Assembly (NCBI RefSeq): GCF_900091315.1
Contig: NZ_FLSP01000028.1
Span: forward strand, 1-64,000
Length of the DNA: 64,000 nt
Direction of reading: 5' to 3'
Source of the DNA: Streptomyces sp. DI166
GTDB taxonomy: Bacteria > Actinomycetota > Actinomycetes > Streptomycetales > Streptomycetaceae
The notes below the pieces were generated by a model, which did no database searches, had not been told where the DNA came from, and saw only the letters and a list, made by a program, of their open reading frames with translations. This document shows, in pieces, positions 59,184 to 64,000 of this stretch. The number at the start of each line of letters is the position of its first letter. Positions within the stretch are counted from its first letter, which is position 1. The translations under genes were made by a program, and so were the position numbers.

Positions 59184-64000
<4,817 letters not shown>

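Overview
The window looks like a piece of a Streptomyces (or close relative) linear chromosome. GC content is very high with strong third-position GC bias. GTG and TTG starts are frequent, Shine-Dalgarno sequences are GGAGG-like, and many genes overlap by ATGA or GTGA. It carries typical actinomycete families: a conservon, DUF5709, an ECF41 sigma factor, an ABC sugar importer with no ATPase gene, and a modular type I PKS. No rRNA, tRNA, CRISPR array or insertion sequence was seen. 53 protein genes are annotated; two run off the window edges.

Layout. 1-445: N-terminal part of a large serine recombinase and a palindromic stretch that may be its attachment site. 446-14058: YjbQ, a degenerate orphan ABC ATPase, a flavin monooxygenase-like enzyme, an MltG-like transglycosylase, a MarR-controlled ABC exporter, an AraC/aldo-keto reductase pair, a secreted PNGase A-like amidase and a heterodimeric ABC exporter. 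14059-20677: DUF5709, ribosomal protein L31 type B, a membrane hydrolase, a DUF3516 helicase, TesB and a hypothetical protein. 20799-26397: a split conservon (MHYT sensor, CvnA, CvnB, CvnC, then CvnD and a second roadblock protein, each after a long gap). 26562-34322: a methyltransferase, a PadR/hydrolase pair, hypotheticals, an ECF41 sigma factor with its oxidoreductase, a secreted esterase and a small membrane protein. 34567-38675: an SNF2 helicase and SWIM-finger protein in one operon. 38706-47385: a Pro-rich membrane protein, xylA divergent from xylB-xylR, a Tat-exported amidase, and a GAF regulator with an aldehyde dehydrogenase. 47472-54900: a secreted protein-arginine deiminase, then a DeoR-led sugar or polyol operon (binding protein, two permeases, zinc dehydrogenase). 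54952-58095: a GbsR-like regulator divergent from an ABC-2 exporter. 58231-64000: an SDR enzyme and the last module (AT-DH-ER-KR-ACP-TE) of a modular PKS, the tail of a biosynthetic cluster lying to the right.

Many transcription units are a local regulator paired with its target across a short divergent region that holds a palindrome (MarR, AraC, PadR, ROK, GbsR). The most unusual pattern is at gene ends: at least seven genes have short tandem duplications at or just after their stop codons, with units of 8 to 32 bp. Other points of interest are the split conservon linked to an MHYT sensor, the secreted peptidyl-arginine deiminase, the SNF2/SWIM pair, and a perfect TGTGA-N6-TCACA palindrome before the ECF41-linked oxidoreductase.
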